A DNA stretch of 64,000 bases from positions 25,452,182-25,516,181 of the forward strand of contig NC_088711.1 of NCBI RefSeq assembly GCF_963576615.1. Reading direction: 5' to 3'. Source of the DNA: Watersipora subatra (lineage: Eukaryota > Bryozoa > Gymnolaemata > Cheilostomatida > Watersiporidae). The translations under genes were made by a program, and so were the position numbers. The notes below the pieces were generated by a model. That model had not been told where the DNA came from. It ran no database searches and was given only the letters and a program-made list of their open reading frames with translations. How positions within the stretch are numbered: position 1 is the stretch's first letter; each line of letters starts with the position of its first letter. Shown here in pieces: positions 23,801 to 36,075 of this stretch.

Positions 23801-26800
23801 CTTTTTGCCTGGGCAAATAAGAATAGCTATAATAATTATATAATGTTTATACATCACGCAGAGGTCAGCATTTTTGCAAAAGGTTGGAGTAAGATTAAAA
23901 AAACTAGAACAAAATTTTAAATTAAAATAAGTAACTGTATATATTTTTTGGAATTTGCCAAAATTGTAGGAAATCAAATGAAGATTTATAGATTTACAAA
24001 GTCACAGACTTGCTTCACTTTCATCAGCTCTAGTTGCAGTGTACATTTCACATAGTCAAATACATTGAGGTTCGGAGATACAATTAACAAAGAAACCAAT
24101 TTACTGAATGTTTGTCTGAACAAATGTTTGCAAAGGCAAAGATTGACCAAATACAATGGCTCACTGCAACGGAAAGTGAACACTTGATATCAATAGATAA
24201 AAAGGCAAAAATTAGAAGATGCGTGTCGGAGGTTGTAATACGGCGCTGACGGTATGTTATGACTACGGTTTCTTTAAGCAGGATATAGTTGTTATGTTCA
24301 TCGCATTATTAGTGAAATGCAAAAAGTATTAATTTACAAAAGTAGTATGACAACGAATTATTTATTTCAGCATAGCTCATTGGTTACTTGACTTCGGAAA
24401 AGTGGAGACGTAAATCCGCTGGTATCAAGTTAATCTTAAAGGTCAAGTTAATATCAACCTATTAAAATATCATTACAATACTTGGGACATAGCCTTTTGT
24501 CCCTTAATGATTCGCCAAACTTTCTACAACAGGTATTTTTATCTCATGACACTTATATCAAAATAATTTTTTGTTCAACCTCGAAATTTTTCATTGCAAT
24601 ATAGATTACTTCATTATTTTTAAATTGATAGCTGAGTTGTGGATATTTTGTGTATGAGATTATATTTGATCGCAGTAGATATTAGTAACACCTAGGCTAA
24701 CATTACAGTCTTAATCTCAAGGTAGATAAGCTATAAGCTAGGCAAAGACTTGGCGCCTTTTGGCGGGAGTGACTGAATGTTGTGGCTTGTTCTATCCTGA
24801 GCAACCTTTTTTACAGCGCCCATCTCGCTTAGTCACTGGTGACTCACCAGTAGTCAGGAACTTTTGGCAGAGTCTTTGATGTAGAAGTCGTTTAAAGAAT
24901 TTGCCGTTTTATGAGTTTATTTCGTAGAAAATCACAAGATAATGTTATATATAATTAGAAATCCCGTGCCATAAATTACTTTGCGCATATTCTACTAACC
25001 TCAATGAGCGGTTGCTCACAGTCAACATGTCATTCTCAGATGTAAGTTGAAAATTTTTCTTTTCTAATTCGGCGCATTGTTGAGAGAGTTCAGCCTTAAA
25101 GTTTCGGTACTCATCCACCTGACGCACAGCACTGTCAAGGTGCGCTTTAAGCTTCTGCGATGACAAATATGATAAAATGAGAATTGCAATGACTATAAAG
25201 GCTGTACTGAATATTTTCAGCTGTGTAAGGGCAAGTTAGCTGGTTTAAAATTTTAAATCATAAAAACTCTTGAACATGCAGTAAAGTCGTACTTTGTGCT
25301 ACTTTTTTTTAATTTGAAGCTTATTAGGAACATCAGTCATGTCTTCGATTGTTACAACCTCAAAAGAAGACGATCAGAATGTAATTTGATCTCCCTTAAA
25401 TGGTTTGTTTTTTATAACTGAAATCTTATTTGTGAGATAAAACAGTGTTATTTACTGTTATATTGGAAGCCTACAGCTTTGTTCTTAGTGGATATTAAGT
25501 GAACTCCACCCAAACTATATTGCCCATAATGCACATCTGTTTGTTAAGATATTTGTGTTTACATGCGCAGTACAGGTTTAATTTCTGACTGCCTAGTCTT
25601 AGCACTTATCTAGCCATGGCCGATCACAAGAGGTTTCGATATGTACTTTGAGAAAAATCTGTAGCAGTGACTCACATTTTGAAATTAATTATTTTGGTAG
25701 GCAGTCCAAACTTACACTTGCATGTCATAAGTGTTGGTTGCAGTTTTTATGACAAAATTGACTGTCACATGAACAATATTATTCAATGCAACTTAATGAG
25801 AGACTTTTTCAGGTATATTAATTCATAAATATTAGTTTGTCAGATGAAATTTTTTTACAGATCTTACTCTAACTTCAAACTGTTTGACCAATCTGTAGAT
25901 TATGAAATAGAAAAAAAAATTAAATTTACCCATTGCAGCTATTTAGAAATATCTTTTTAAATGTTTGAAATGGTAAAAATTCATTTTAATGGTAAAAATT
26001 CATTTCACTTTCTTTGCCCACAGAGATTGTGATGGGATCATGGTTCTCATTGTTAAACTGGTCAAGTAGATTACGCAAAGAGTTTTAATCACCCTAAACA
26101 TCCACATTTACATCTTATGGCAAGCGTATGTCTTTTCACCAATGTTCATACCAATGTTCACATCAATCCTGCAGGTGTTGCAACTTTATACATAATTCAG
26201 TATTAAGCTGAACAATTATATAGGCTGCTATGCTGCCTGTTTCTCAAGGGCTTGCCCCTTCACCTCTATATCTTCCCAGTCAATGAAAAGATTCCATGAA
26301 GGTTTGGTATGCTGACATACAACAATTAGTCACTAGGTTACGTTGATTTAAGTGTGACTACAGCGGTGTACTTTCAGAATCCTCTCAATCTAGATCTTCT
26401 TTAACTTCTTTAAGTCTCATAAATTGAAGAGATGAAAATAATAGAAAATATGCAGAAAATATTAAAACGGTTTATCCCATTAATATCAGATGTCTCATAG
26501 AATAGACCGAGCTCTTTATTGTGTCCTTGACACAAAAACCGTTTTGCTGTTGATAATCGTTTATGCTATCCAATGCATAGAAACTTGTCACGCTAGTCGA
26601 GACATCGCAAAGCCAAACTTTTGATGCACCACTGAATATAAAAAGTTGAAGATATATGTTGCGTTACATGTTTTGCTTGCTATTTTGTGATTCCTGCAAG
26701 CAAAAATTTAAATAACTGAATAATAAAAAATATCACTGCATTCTATTGTGTCTATCAAATTGAAAAACAAAATAAAATGTATAAAATATAAAATTTTAAC

Positions 26801-29800
26801 TACATACCCATTGTACAGAAAACCAATTGCATTCTGGTTTTTCACATATCTAATCTTGTTTACGCAATTACAATGATATTTTGCGTATAGTTAAACTTCC
26901 GTTTTGTACCGTTTCTGCTAGTAAAAGTTGAAATATTTCTTGTCGATAAATTACAGCATATTGAGTATATAAACAGACAATTTATGTCAATCTCAAATGT
27001 GACAAAGTTTAGAATGTTCGTTAACAAACTAATCATCTTTAATAATTGTTTTTCCTGCTGTTTTGAACATCTGCTTATTTATTTGTTAAAGGCTTTTGTT
27101 TTTATTACGAAAGAAACCTTTGTTGCTTAATAAATCTATTGTCACTCTATGAGCCATATACACGCAGTTGCTAAGTGACCATCCATATTTTAAAAACAAA
27201 GAAATTCTCCAGACAAGGTTACTGGCGAGACTCGCATATCTTATGCACCAAGCTTTTGTGGCTACGGTCTATACACAGGTGCAGCGCAGACGTAAATCTA
27301 TTTTGTTTAGTCTATCGCGAGTTTTTGCATACTTCAAGTTTTGAGTTACTAATTATCAAAAAGAGCTTTGCCATCCGCTTCAGAAAATCTCAAAATTAAT
27401 AATAGTTAATACTTAACGGGCCAGTACGTGACCCGCTCACTAATTGAAAAAGTTGCTAATCCGAATTAATGAACCACTTTTAACTGATTTACATGTTTAT
27501 AAACACGGGCGCTGCTAGCTGCTGGAGGTAGCATTTGCATAGGTAATCACTTGTACAATTGCTTTAACTTCTAAATCCCTTGTGCCTAATATGGGAGTAA
27601 AATAGCCGTTAGCGTGTGATGGGCAAACCAAGCTATACAAAAACCAAAAGTTGACCATTAATCAACTTAAATAATGGAAAGTTGACCAAAGCTAAATGAA
27701 TAAAAGTGCACCCATTTTACTCCAGTTTTTTTGCGTTTAGCCACACAATTCTAACTTTTCAGCTGTTGACCTCCTGGAATATTGTCTCGTCTGTGTTTTG
27801 ACCAAGTTACCAGTCAATCCAAATACTAATGCTTAGATATCTTTATGAGAACTTGTTAAGTTGGTCTGAGAACTTGTTGAGCAGACAAGGTTAGACTTGA
27901 TGAGTTTTTTCTCCAGTCGTATAAAAGGTCAGAGTAACGACACTTTGACATTATCTTTTGCAACACTATTTAATTTAAATTGGATAACGAAGCCATAAGC
28001 ATCCTATAAAAACTTGATGCATTGCCAGCAGCACACGCTGTATTTGACCAAAACTAAAATAACTTCAGCAGTTTTTGCATATTTTATATTTAAGAGCTCT
28101 GAACCATTGGCAGCGCTGCCAAGATGTTTCACAGAAGTATATCCAAACTTATATGTTAATTCTAATTACAATAACGGTTTAACATTTTGTGATTTATTAT
28201 AATGTTGGATAGCATATGGCTAGCTTTGCAATGCTGCTCATTTTCAATTAGACCTTGTCAATCAATGCTATTTTACACTCTTTGATGAAGGAGGTAGCCA
28301 AATGAATTTTTCTCTGAACAAAGATTAGACTCATGGCATAGTAATAATAGTCTTCCTTTTTCAGAAACCATATTCTGAAGATTCAGATCAGCTCATTATT
28401 CCGAGTCACAACTTTATGTAGAGCAATAACATGATTTTAAAATGATTGCCTGGTTTTATAACTAGACTATAATAACTAACAAACACAAAAAACATGCCAT
28501 CATTTTCCCAAAATCATGATTTATTGCTTTATAGCTGAGTGAGACTAAGGTGTGACTTACCAACTTATGAGATTGCAGTTTGTCGCAAGCATTGCCCAGG
28601 TCAGATTTCAGCTACAAAACAAACGTTAACATTCCTTGGATCATTATTAATCTCTCTGGTTTGCTTCTTAAGTCTGATAAACACTTGCACCCGCTCATCG
28701 CACCCGCTCATCACTCAAGCATTATCTCAGGAGGTGATCTAATTCAAGCCAGCGGTGAACCTGTGGTCACTCATATTATATTATTTACATAATATCGTGC
28801 AAGGATTAGTTTGGAATAACTAATTTACTTGTTAAGCGGATCTACCACCCTGAATATACATACTTGCGTTAGCTTTGCTTGCTAAATCAACAAAGAGCCA
28901 GGAGGTTTCATTACCAAATCATGTAATAAATTAGTGATCAGTTACGTTAGATGTTTTAGTTGAAATATAGGTTACTATATAGGTTGAAATATAGGCTACT
29001 TTAAATATAGGTTGATAAGACATTGTCTTTCTGAACTAAAGCATCTTTTAATTCTGAAACATTCTTTTTGAAAGTTATTCAAAGTGAACATGTGATTTAG
29101 CAAATTCATAGAAACATTTTTGGGTATATCAAAGAGCATGCTAATCAACGAACCAGGGAAACGTCTCTCATCAACATGATGCAGAAAGTAAATAAAAGCA
29201 AGCAGCAATTATTGGCACACCTTTTCTGAATGTATATTCAAGCTGATCTTGTCTCTAAGAGCTTTTTGATTTCGTCGTATTTCTGCTGATTTATCATGAT
29301 TATAGTGTCGGGAGTGTCTCTCATCCGCTACCAAATAAGGACAGCTGTGAAATATTCTTACACCGAAGCTAAACTTTTATCATGTGTATTAAATACGCAA
29401 GTACGGATACAAGTATGCGTGAGAGCCATTGCCAGGCAAAAATATTTAAAGCCTCTAAACTTAAAGAATAGAGCCAAAAAATGTCAAATAACAAATAGTT
29501 AATGATGAGGTCGTGACATTATATTTTTTGCCATTATTTTGAACCAGTTTTATAAATAAAGGAATAAAAAGTATTGCTTGTTAGTATAAAGAAATATGCT
29601 AAAAAAGTCTACAGTAAGATGACAAAGGTGCAAGGTCAGCATTGAACCATCAGTCGCTTTTGTTAACAGTCAAATTAAAGTCACGTAAAAGGAATCGTCA
29701 GTTATTATCTAGTTTTAGATAACTAGTAGATATAAATTAGCTAGTAGATATAGATTAGCTAGTAGATATAGATTAGCTAGTAGATATAGATTAGCTAGTA

Positions 29801-32800
29801 GATATAGATTAGCTAGTAGATATAGATTAGCTAGTAGATATAGATTAGCTAGTAGACATAGCTTAGCTAGTAGATATAGATTAGTTATTAGATGTAGATT
29901 AGCTAGTAGGTATACATTTCTAGTAGAAATAAATCATTCAAGCTTCATTTTATATTGCCCAACATTTTATTCGTTCCTTTTAAGCGTGCCAAATATACAT
30001 TCACTATTGACAATAACACAATGTACTTGTATCTTATGTGCATGCAAACTCAACAGGGAATCACATAACTATTATTCACAGCTCATCAGCTAAGGGTAAA
30101 CAAGTGAATTTAGGAGGAATGTTTTAACATTATCATTTATCACACCTCTCATCCTTGTCAAACCTAAATTTACATATTTCTAGTTTATATGGTTAAAATA
30201 AAGCATACAAATTTGGCTTGTATTCTAATTGAATAATGATAATAGCCACTTATCCAATGTTATGCAGCTGCTCCTCGTAACAAACGGCTAGTACCTTCAT
30301 GATTACAGGCTAAACCAGTTGCTAATATCTAAAATAAACCTTGCGGCAAACAAATTAATGCCGATACATAACTACTCAGAACATTAAATACATAGTCAAC
30401 AGTAAAATCAATAAAAATCTTAATTGGTGTTGGAAATGGTATTTGATCTCTACTAAATTCTCAAGTCTATTGACTTATCAGCCCGCCTGAAGCAATATCT
30501 CCAAGGAAGCTACTGTTTTTATACTCATTAGCTAACCAGACCTTTTTTCTGTTATTTTATTAGTTTTGTTTCGATGCCAGGCGAACCCTTATATTGGCTT
30601 AGCTAATTTAGCCTGATTCAGCAGAATATAGCCGTTGAACCCAGATAGCAGTACGCTGAGGGTGTATTACATACTCTAGTCAATATGCTATTCATGTTTT
30701 GAAGAGAACTCACACTATTGTTTTGGTAACCATTATTTTAGTGATTTGTCTTTCATTAATAGCATTATCAATGTTTCACAGCCTGTATCCCTTTAGTCGA
30801 CAGTTTGTATGCATGAGTGTCTAATACCTAACTTGAAATAGCTAGCACTTTTTTAAACCCTAACATTGTTTTCAAGACAACAGTGAATCCTAATTTATCA
30901 ATTTCCTTCTTCTCTTCATCTGCAAATTTAGAAAGTTACTTTCTGTTATTTATGATTCTCCAGACGAAAGCAACATTGATTGTGGGTATTGATTCTGACA
31001 GACTGCTTACTTATATGATTAACCTAAGGCCTTGATCTTTAACCTGAAGCTACAATTTTTAACCTGAGGCTACGATTTTAAACCTGAGACTATGATCTTT
31101 AACCTAAGGCTATGATTATAAGCGTAAGGCTGTGATCTTTAACCTAAGGCTACGATATTTACCCTAAGGCTATAATCTTTACTCTAAGGCTATGATTTTT
31201 AATCTAAGGTTGTGATATTTAACCTACGGGTATGATGTGTAACCTAAGGCTATGGTCTTTAACCTAAGGCTATGATCTTTGTTCCAAACAGTCAGTGTTA
31301 AAATTTAGTTACAATCATCATTACTCCAATGGTTGTTAAGCAATGGTGCGATTGCAGATGCGTATCAATTGCACTGTGTAGCTAAGCATATACTTGATGC
31401 GTCTAAGAGAAAAATATACGCGCATGGATACTGTCCATTCTTCAGCAGCAAACTTGGAATGGTTTAAATTATATCTTAATTGAAATAACATTTAATAGTA
31501 AATAGATTGGAATGCTATTTTACATTGCTCGTGCTAAAATCCATCTTCCTAGCAGTTAATATCTGCATCACTTCTCCTATATAATAGCCTGTTCTTTCTC
31601 GCAGACTCCCAGTCTGAATATCTAAGGTTGGACATACCCTTTGCGCCCTACTCTTGTCAGCCTTCTTTACATACAGTTGTGATCACAAAAGTGTTCTATC
31701 GTTGCCCGTCATTTTTATGCTTAAAACACCGCTGACTGCTGAGCGACCTCTATTCGCAAAATGCGAATGTTTTGGTATTTAACGAGCTTCAACTTATATT
31801 TTTAATTCGCTGTATTTTAAATTTGGTTTTTGAAAATGTGTAAAGTTTTTACCACAGAGTGTTTTAGAATGTTTAAATTAAAGAATTGTGATTATTTCAA
31901 GTCAAGAAGATTGCTTCCATATTTTTATGGAAAACCAGATAAAGCTTTTCAAGTAATAATATAATTCAAGCTTATACTGAAATTTGAACAAGAGTGATAT
32001 TCCAAACTGCCTTGATATTGTCTTAATTTCATGGAAAGGTTATTAAATATGCTAAAGCTTAAAGGTGATTATGCAGAAGATCACACTCATAAATTAAAAT
32101 AGAAAGTTTGTTACCAATCATGACGCTGGTTTTCTTTCTACAAAACCCCTGAGCTTTGAGGTGTGAGCTAGAAATCTCTTTCTGCATTGAAGAGGGTAAA
32201 TCAGCAATAACCACAGCTTAGACAACTGAAATCAAAAGCGGCGACCTACGTGCAAGGTTGCGCTTGAAAAACGCCTATTAATATCTAAAATATTTTCTGT
32301 GGCTTTGGTTTACATGACCTTCTAACATGGCGGTAGTTTCCTAATTTTTTTTCAAGCTCAATGTGTGAGAATTTTGGCCTTCAATACTTTAGCAAATGTA
32401 TTTAAAGAAATTACACAAAAAGATTTCAAAATATAAACAAAAAAGTAAATCTCAAGATGGTTCATTTGAAAGAGAGGACTTTCAAGGCTGCAGTCCCAAA
32501 ATGTGAGTTTTATAAGCATATCCGTAGTTTAGCCTTATGCAATGTGAGTGCACTAACAATTGTTAAACATGAACTCACACAAAAGTTAGTAGATTTTATT
32601 AGAAAGTGTCGGCATTTTCCTTTTATTTACGATTGTTCTTGATGTTTGAGGTGAAATGACTATCAGGATGTTTCAAGATTAAAATTGACAAAACTTGATC
32701 GCGGTTAAAACGCTCAGAAGAAAACTATCTGCAAAATGATGTCCCTGATTGCTGTCGTGATAGTTAATATCAGCTATTACATTCAAGTGTACAGCGTTAT

Positions 32801-34261
32801 GGCGTCTCTATTCTGTCGGTCATATTGCAGCTAATGTCGTCATAATGGCACTCTCGCTTGTTCCGAACGTTTTAACCGCCATCAAGTTTTGTTGATTTTA
32901 ATCTTAAAACGTGTGAGTCAGATCACCTCAAACATCAAAAACAACCGTGAATGATGAAAAAATATCGATACTTTCTGACAAAATCTACTAAGATTTTGTT
33001 AAAGTTTATCTTTAAAATAGCATCATTTAGCTATTCACTCGTACAAGTACTGTTTATTCTTCAGCAGCAAACTGAAATGATTTAAATTATATAAAAATAA
33101 CATTTAATAGTAAATAGATTAGAGTGCTACATGTATTTTATGTTGTTCACTTTGAAATCCATCTACCTACAATTGTTACCTGCGTCACGTCTCCTATAGC
33201 CTGCTCTTTCTCTCAGACTCCCAATGTCTGAATATCTAAGGTGGGACATACCCTTTACGCCCTACTCTTTTCAGCCTTTTACAGTCATACTTTCCATCTG
33301 CCAACTAATGATTAGCAAACAGAAGCCATTGCGCATACCTTCTTAGTCACATCATCAAACTATGTGCATTCATGTGATATAAATGCCATGTTTCTACTCT
33401 GAAAGCTCCATAATTTGTTTCAGTTGCGCAGCTTTACTGTGCTTTACTCATTGTTTTGTTTATACTGATATAAAAGTCATCATTGATTGACTTTTTTCTT
33501 TTCCTGTCTGTTTGCTGAATAGTTCTAAAATGGTTTTCATTTTTAAAAACTAAAAGATTCGAAGATTCCTACAATATTTGTCTTTTTTAAAATATTGTTC
33601 GAAAATATTATAAAAGTACTGCGCATTTTAATCTTGATTGACAAGAGCCATTCTGCCGGCTAGCTGTCATTTTTAACGTACTGAAAAACATTGAAAGTAT
33701 GTTTTTATAATACATGATACTGCAAAAAAAATTTTAAATTTATGTGCTATGCAATAATACGGTGATTTTCCTCTCCATCAGTAAGAAGCATTAGCTGTGA
33801 CAGTGTACAAGTGATCAGATGAACCAAGTACAGGTGCAAATATACTCATTTTAAATCAACTTTATCATAACAAGCTCACCTGCTCACTAGGTCTTAGTAA
33901 ACAAGCAAATTGTTTAATTTTATAAAACGAGAATTACCGCAAATATAGAATATAAATAATTAAATGGTTGGAATTTGCTAGAATGATGTTATAATTACTA
34001 CTTGGTGGTACCATCTATACCACACCTCTGAAACAACAATTCCAATCTAGTTTACGGTTTTACACTATACAACTATCAATTTATAACTAATTTAATTTTT
34101 AGATTTATGTTAGAAGGTTTCGGTAAAGCTCATATAGTTAAACCTGCATTCATATGCGATCAATAGATTGTTGGTATCACTTACCTAAAACTTACTTGTG
34201 CTCATCTAGTTCCACCTCTTGAGCTATTTTTATAGATGGCTTCAGACACAGACAACGACAC
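17808..34261 (-). CDS. Coiled-coil protein, unrecognised, 3' seven exons (5' end not found)
   Basis: Minus-strand exons in transcript order: 34196-34261, 29221-29344, 25000-25154, 22845-22966, 21358-21440, 19885-19935, 17808-18080; all junctions agree in phase (about 290 residues, stop TGA at 17808). The protein is charged, heptad-like coiled coil almost throughout: KIAQEVELDEH, EIRRNQKALRDKISLNI, LKAHLDSAVRQVDEYRNFKAEL, LLEDYIHETERYEKTLRKIY, RLDEIDRKLGKAAREE, VRENEDLRYENMNLKSENIN. It ends in a proline-rich tail (VPVPYPKF, PPAPPVGGPAPIPHY). It could belong to a ciliary or centrosomal coiled-coil family, but I cannot name it. The exon at 22845-22966 uses a GTGATC donor and the one at 29221-29344 GTGTGC, both weak but phase-forced. 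The start codon lies upstream, beyond 34261. The first listed exon is the least certain. Confidence 0.8.
18081..19884. other. Intron of the coiled-coil gene with a TGTA-rich degenerate repeat
   Basis: From about 19140 to 19530 the sequence is a degenerate run of TGTA/TGTG words (for example GTATGTATGTGTGGTATGTG), with overlapping open frames on both strands that are low-complexity artefacts. The rest of the intron shows nothing recognisable. Confidence 0.7.
20361..20399. repeat. 39-bp dispersed direct repeat, copy A
   Basis: Begins ATTATTTGATATTGATGCGT and ends GTAAGGCTC. It differs by one base from 21739-21777. The two copies lie in the introns on either side of the 83-nt coding exon at 21358-21440, in the same orientation, 1378 bp apart. 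Flanking sequence shows no clear similarity. Confidence 0.9.
21739..21777. repeat. 39-bp dispersed direct repeat, copy B
   Basis: Partner of 20361-20399 with a single difference (GATAGTG for GATATTG). It could be a conserved intronic element duplicated with the exon region, or the surviving part of a mobile element. Confidence 0.9.
21867..21930. repeat. 32-bp tandem duplication
   Basis: Two adjacent 32-bp units (AGCGGCTGCTTGTTGCTCTA and so on) differ by one base. It lies in an intron of the coiled-coil gene. Confidence 0.95.
23318..23632. repeat. AT-rich ATATAAAC-type low-complexity array
   Basis: Imperfect repeats of words such as AATATATAAACATATAAT run for about 310 bp. The three overlapping minus-strand frames of about 100 codons here are Ile/Tyr/Leu-rich low-complexity artefacts. 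Confidence 0.92.
25155..29220. other. Intron of the coiled-coil gene, no clear content
   Basis: About 4 kb of AT-rich sequence between two coding exons. I see only a short duplication near 25975-26005 (GGTAAAAATTCATTT twice) and no further exon, transposon end or long repeat. Confidence 0.5.
29721..29918. repeat. 18-bp minisatellite, 11 copies
   Basis: Eleven units of AGCTAGTAGATATAGATT, in exact 18-bp register, diverging slightly toward both ends. It is intronic in the coiled-coil gene. Confidence 0.95.
31021..31280. repeat. 20-bp minisatellite, 13 copies, diverged
   Basis: Thirteen units close to AACCTAAGGCTATGATCTTT keep perfect 20-bp register over 260 bp despite many substitutions, which indicates an old array that stopped expanding. 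Confidence 0.95.
31430..31677. repeat. About 240-bp dispersed repeat, copy A
   Basis: It shares long blocks with 33049-33287 in the same orientation: CTTCAGCAGCAAACT, AACATTTAATAGTAAATAGA, GACTCCCA...TCTGAATATCTAAGGT and GGACATACCCTTT. The copies differ by many small changes. No coding frame runs through it. Its nature (segmental duplication or dispersed repeat) is undecided. Confidence 0.85.
32587..33000. mobile_element. TA-flanked MITE, copy 2
   Basis: Same family as 6440-6841: left end TAGTAGATTTTATTAGAAAG, right end inverted TAGTAGATTTTGTCAGAAAG, long inverted arms, TA at both edges, 414 bp. Its two ends are better preserved than those of copy 1. It lies between the two copies of the 240-bp repeat. 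Confidence 0.85.
33049..33287. repeat. About 240-bp dispersed repeat, copy B
   Basis: Direct-orientation partner of 31430-31677, about 1.6 kb downstream and starting 49 bp after the MITE ends. See copy A for the shared blocks. Confidence 0.85.
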
Positions 34262-35720
34262 CTAGAATTTGTTTTAACACATATAATCAAGTGTTAACTT
34301 TTTGCAAGATCTTCATTTACAGATATGTAGTCTTTTATTGCGATATTTATAAAAAATATTATTGATTGTAAAAATATTTTGTTCAGTCAAAAACGATTCT
34401 GTTGATTTTATGGTTAGTATATATTTTTTTAACAAAGGAGGTTCCTTTTTGTCATATTCACTCAAAACTCATAAAAGTTATGAGATCAAGTTGATAAAAT
34501 ACTTTGTTCAAATGCGAAAAGAAAAATTACCATTGAAAGAATCGGATTGTTTTTTCTATGTCACCACATTATATCATTCACAATGTGTATGCTTAGTTTT
34601 CCTTGGAGACTGTCTTTACTGGTTTAGTTTGTTTTACAAAAATCTTAACGGTTCGACTACAAAAAACTATAACACTATAAAACAAATATCTAATGAGATT
34701 TAAAATGTCAGTTTAATGGGTGATAAATGACAGTTTCTAAAAAAGGTAACTAGGGTCTTTCAACAAACCATTGAAATAAGTTAGGTGTTTGTTAGTCATA
34801 TTAGCTCTGGCTCTGTTGACGACGTCTCAGAAATAGAGTAAAGAAATGCAATATTCATGATCAGTTACAATCAATTACTGTTTTCGCGAGAAACATCTGA
34901 GGTTGCATCAATTGACAGTTAGTTCTCTCTCAGCCACTATTTAGGAGCCTCATGGTGTAGGATAGCAGTAGATTTGAAGCTAGCCATATTAATGACATAC
35001 CGCTGTTCTTGTTATAAATGTCAGGTATTATGGCTTGGCACACTTTAGTAAATTTTTTATCACCGCAATGCTTTGTCATCATTTTTACTATTTCTTTCAG
35101 CCATCGAATATCTTGTTTTCTAATTGTGATTACAAATGACGATAGCACACGGTCGTTGACAAAATTATCTTTTTACTTAAAAAGCGATGGAATTCACAGA
35201 ATTTTTCCGTACATGAAGTGGCCTTTTTGTAGTATGTTGCTAGATAGCAGTGCATGCTATGACTATTCCAGCAACATTTTTTTTCTCACAATGACGCATC
35301 CTGAATATTCCAAGTACGCAAATGTTTTCAGCTAAAACCTAGTGCAAGGAATAAACAGGTTGGTGAGCTGGTTTGTTTGCATTAATTAACACTTGTGGTC
35401 TCTCATCTTGTAACTGTTAGCATTACCATCAGATTTACTTCATGAGCAAAAACATTCTAAGTCCATCTTGCTAGACAAATATTTTTTCGACTTGTTTCAA
35501 TCTGGCTTTTGAACTCTTTATGACCTTTTCAGCCATAGAAAAGATTCCAAGTTGAAAACGCACTCTTTTATTATTTGCATATTTATGGATAAGTCTTTTC
35601 TTGGTGTCTTTAGATATTATGATTTTAATAACAAAATGAACAGAAAATATTAGCGTGCAGACCGGCTTTTGACATTTTGGCAAATTCTACCAAAGTCCAT
35701 TGTTACACAGTGAAATATAG

Positions 35721-36075
35721 TTTCAGTCTATGTTGCATGTAAAATACAGATTTCAGTCTATGTTGCATGTAAAATACAGATTTCAGTCTATGTTGCATGT
35801 AGAATACAGATTTCAGTCTATGTTGCATGTAAAATACAGATTTCAGTCTATGTTGCATGTAAAATACAGATTTCAGTCTATGTTGCATGTAAAATACAGA
35901 TTTCAGTCTATGCTGCATGTAGAATACAGATTTCAGTCTATGTTGCATGTAAAATACAGATTTCAGTCTATGTTGGATGTAAAATACAGATTTCAGTCTA
36001 TGTTGCATGTAAAATACAGATTTCAGTCTATGTTGCATGTGAAATACAGATTTCAGTCCATGTTGCATGTAAAAT
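35721..36075. repeat. 30-bp minisatellite, about 12 copies
   Basis: The unit is TTTCAGTCTATGTTGCATGT plus AAAATACAGA, repeated about 12 times with only scattered single changes. The 30-bp period keeps frames open on both strands (10-residue repeats such as MQHRLKSVFY on the minus strand and MLHVKYRFQS on the plus strand), which explains the overlapping 115- and 128-codon frames. No evidence that either is expressed. Confidence 0.96.

Noticed and set aside
32101-32200. Extra minus-strand exon for the coiled-coil gene
   Set aside because: An open segment with splice-like edges exists, but it joins the next exon only if a weaker acceptor is used; the exon at 34196-34261 fits the phase directly and reads more naturally.
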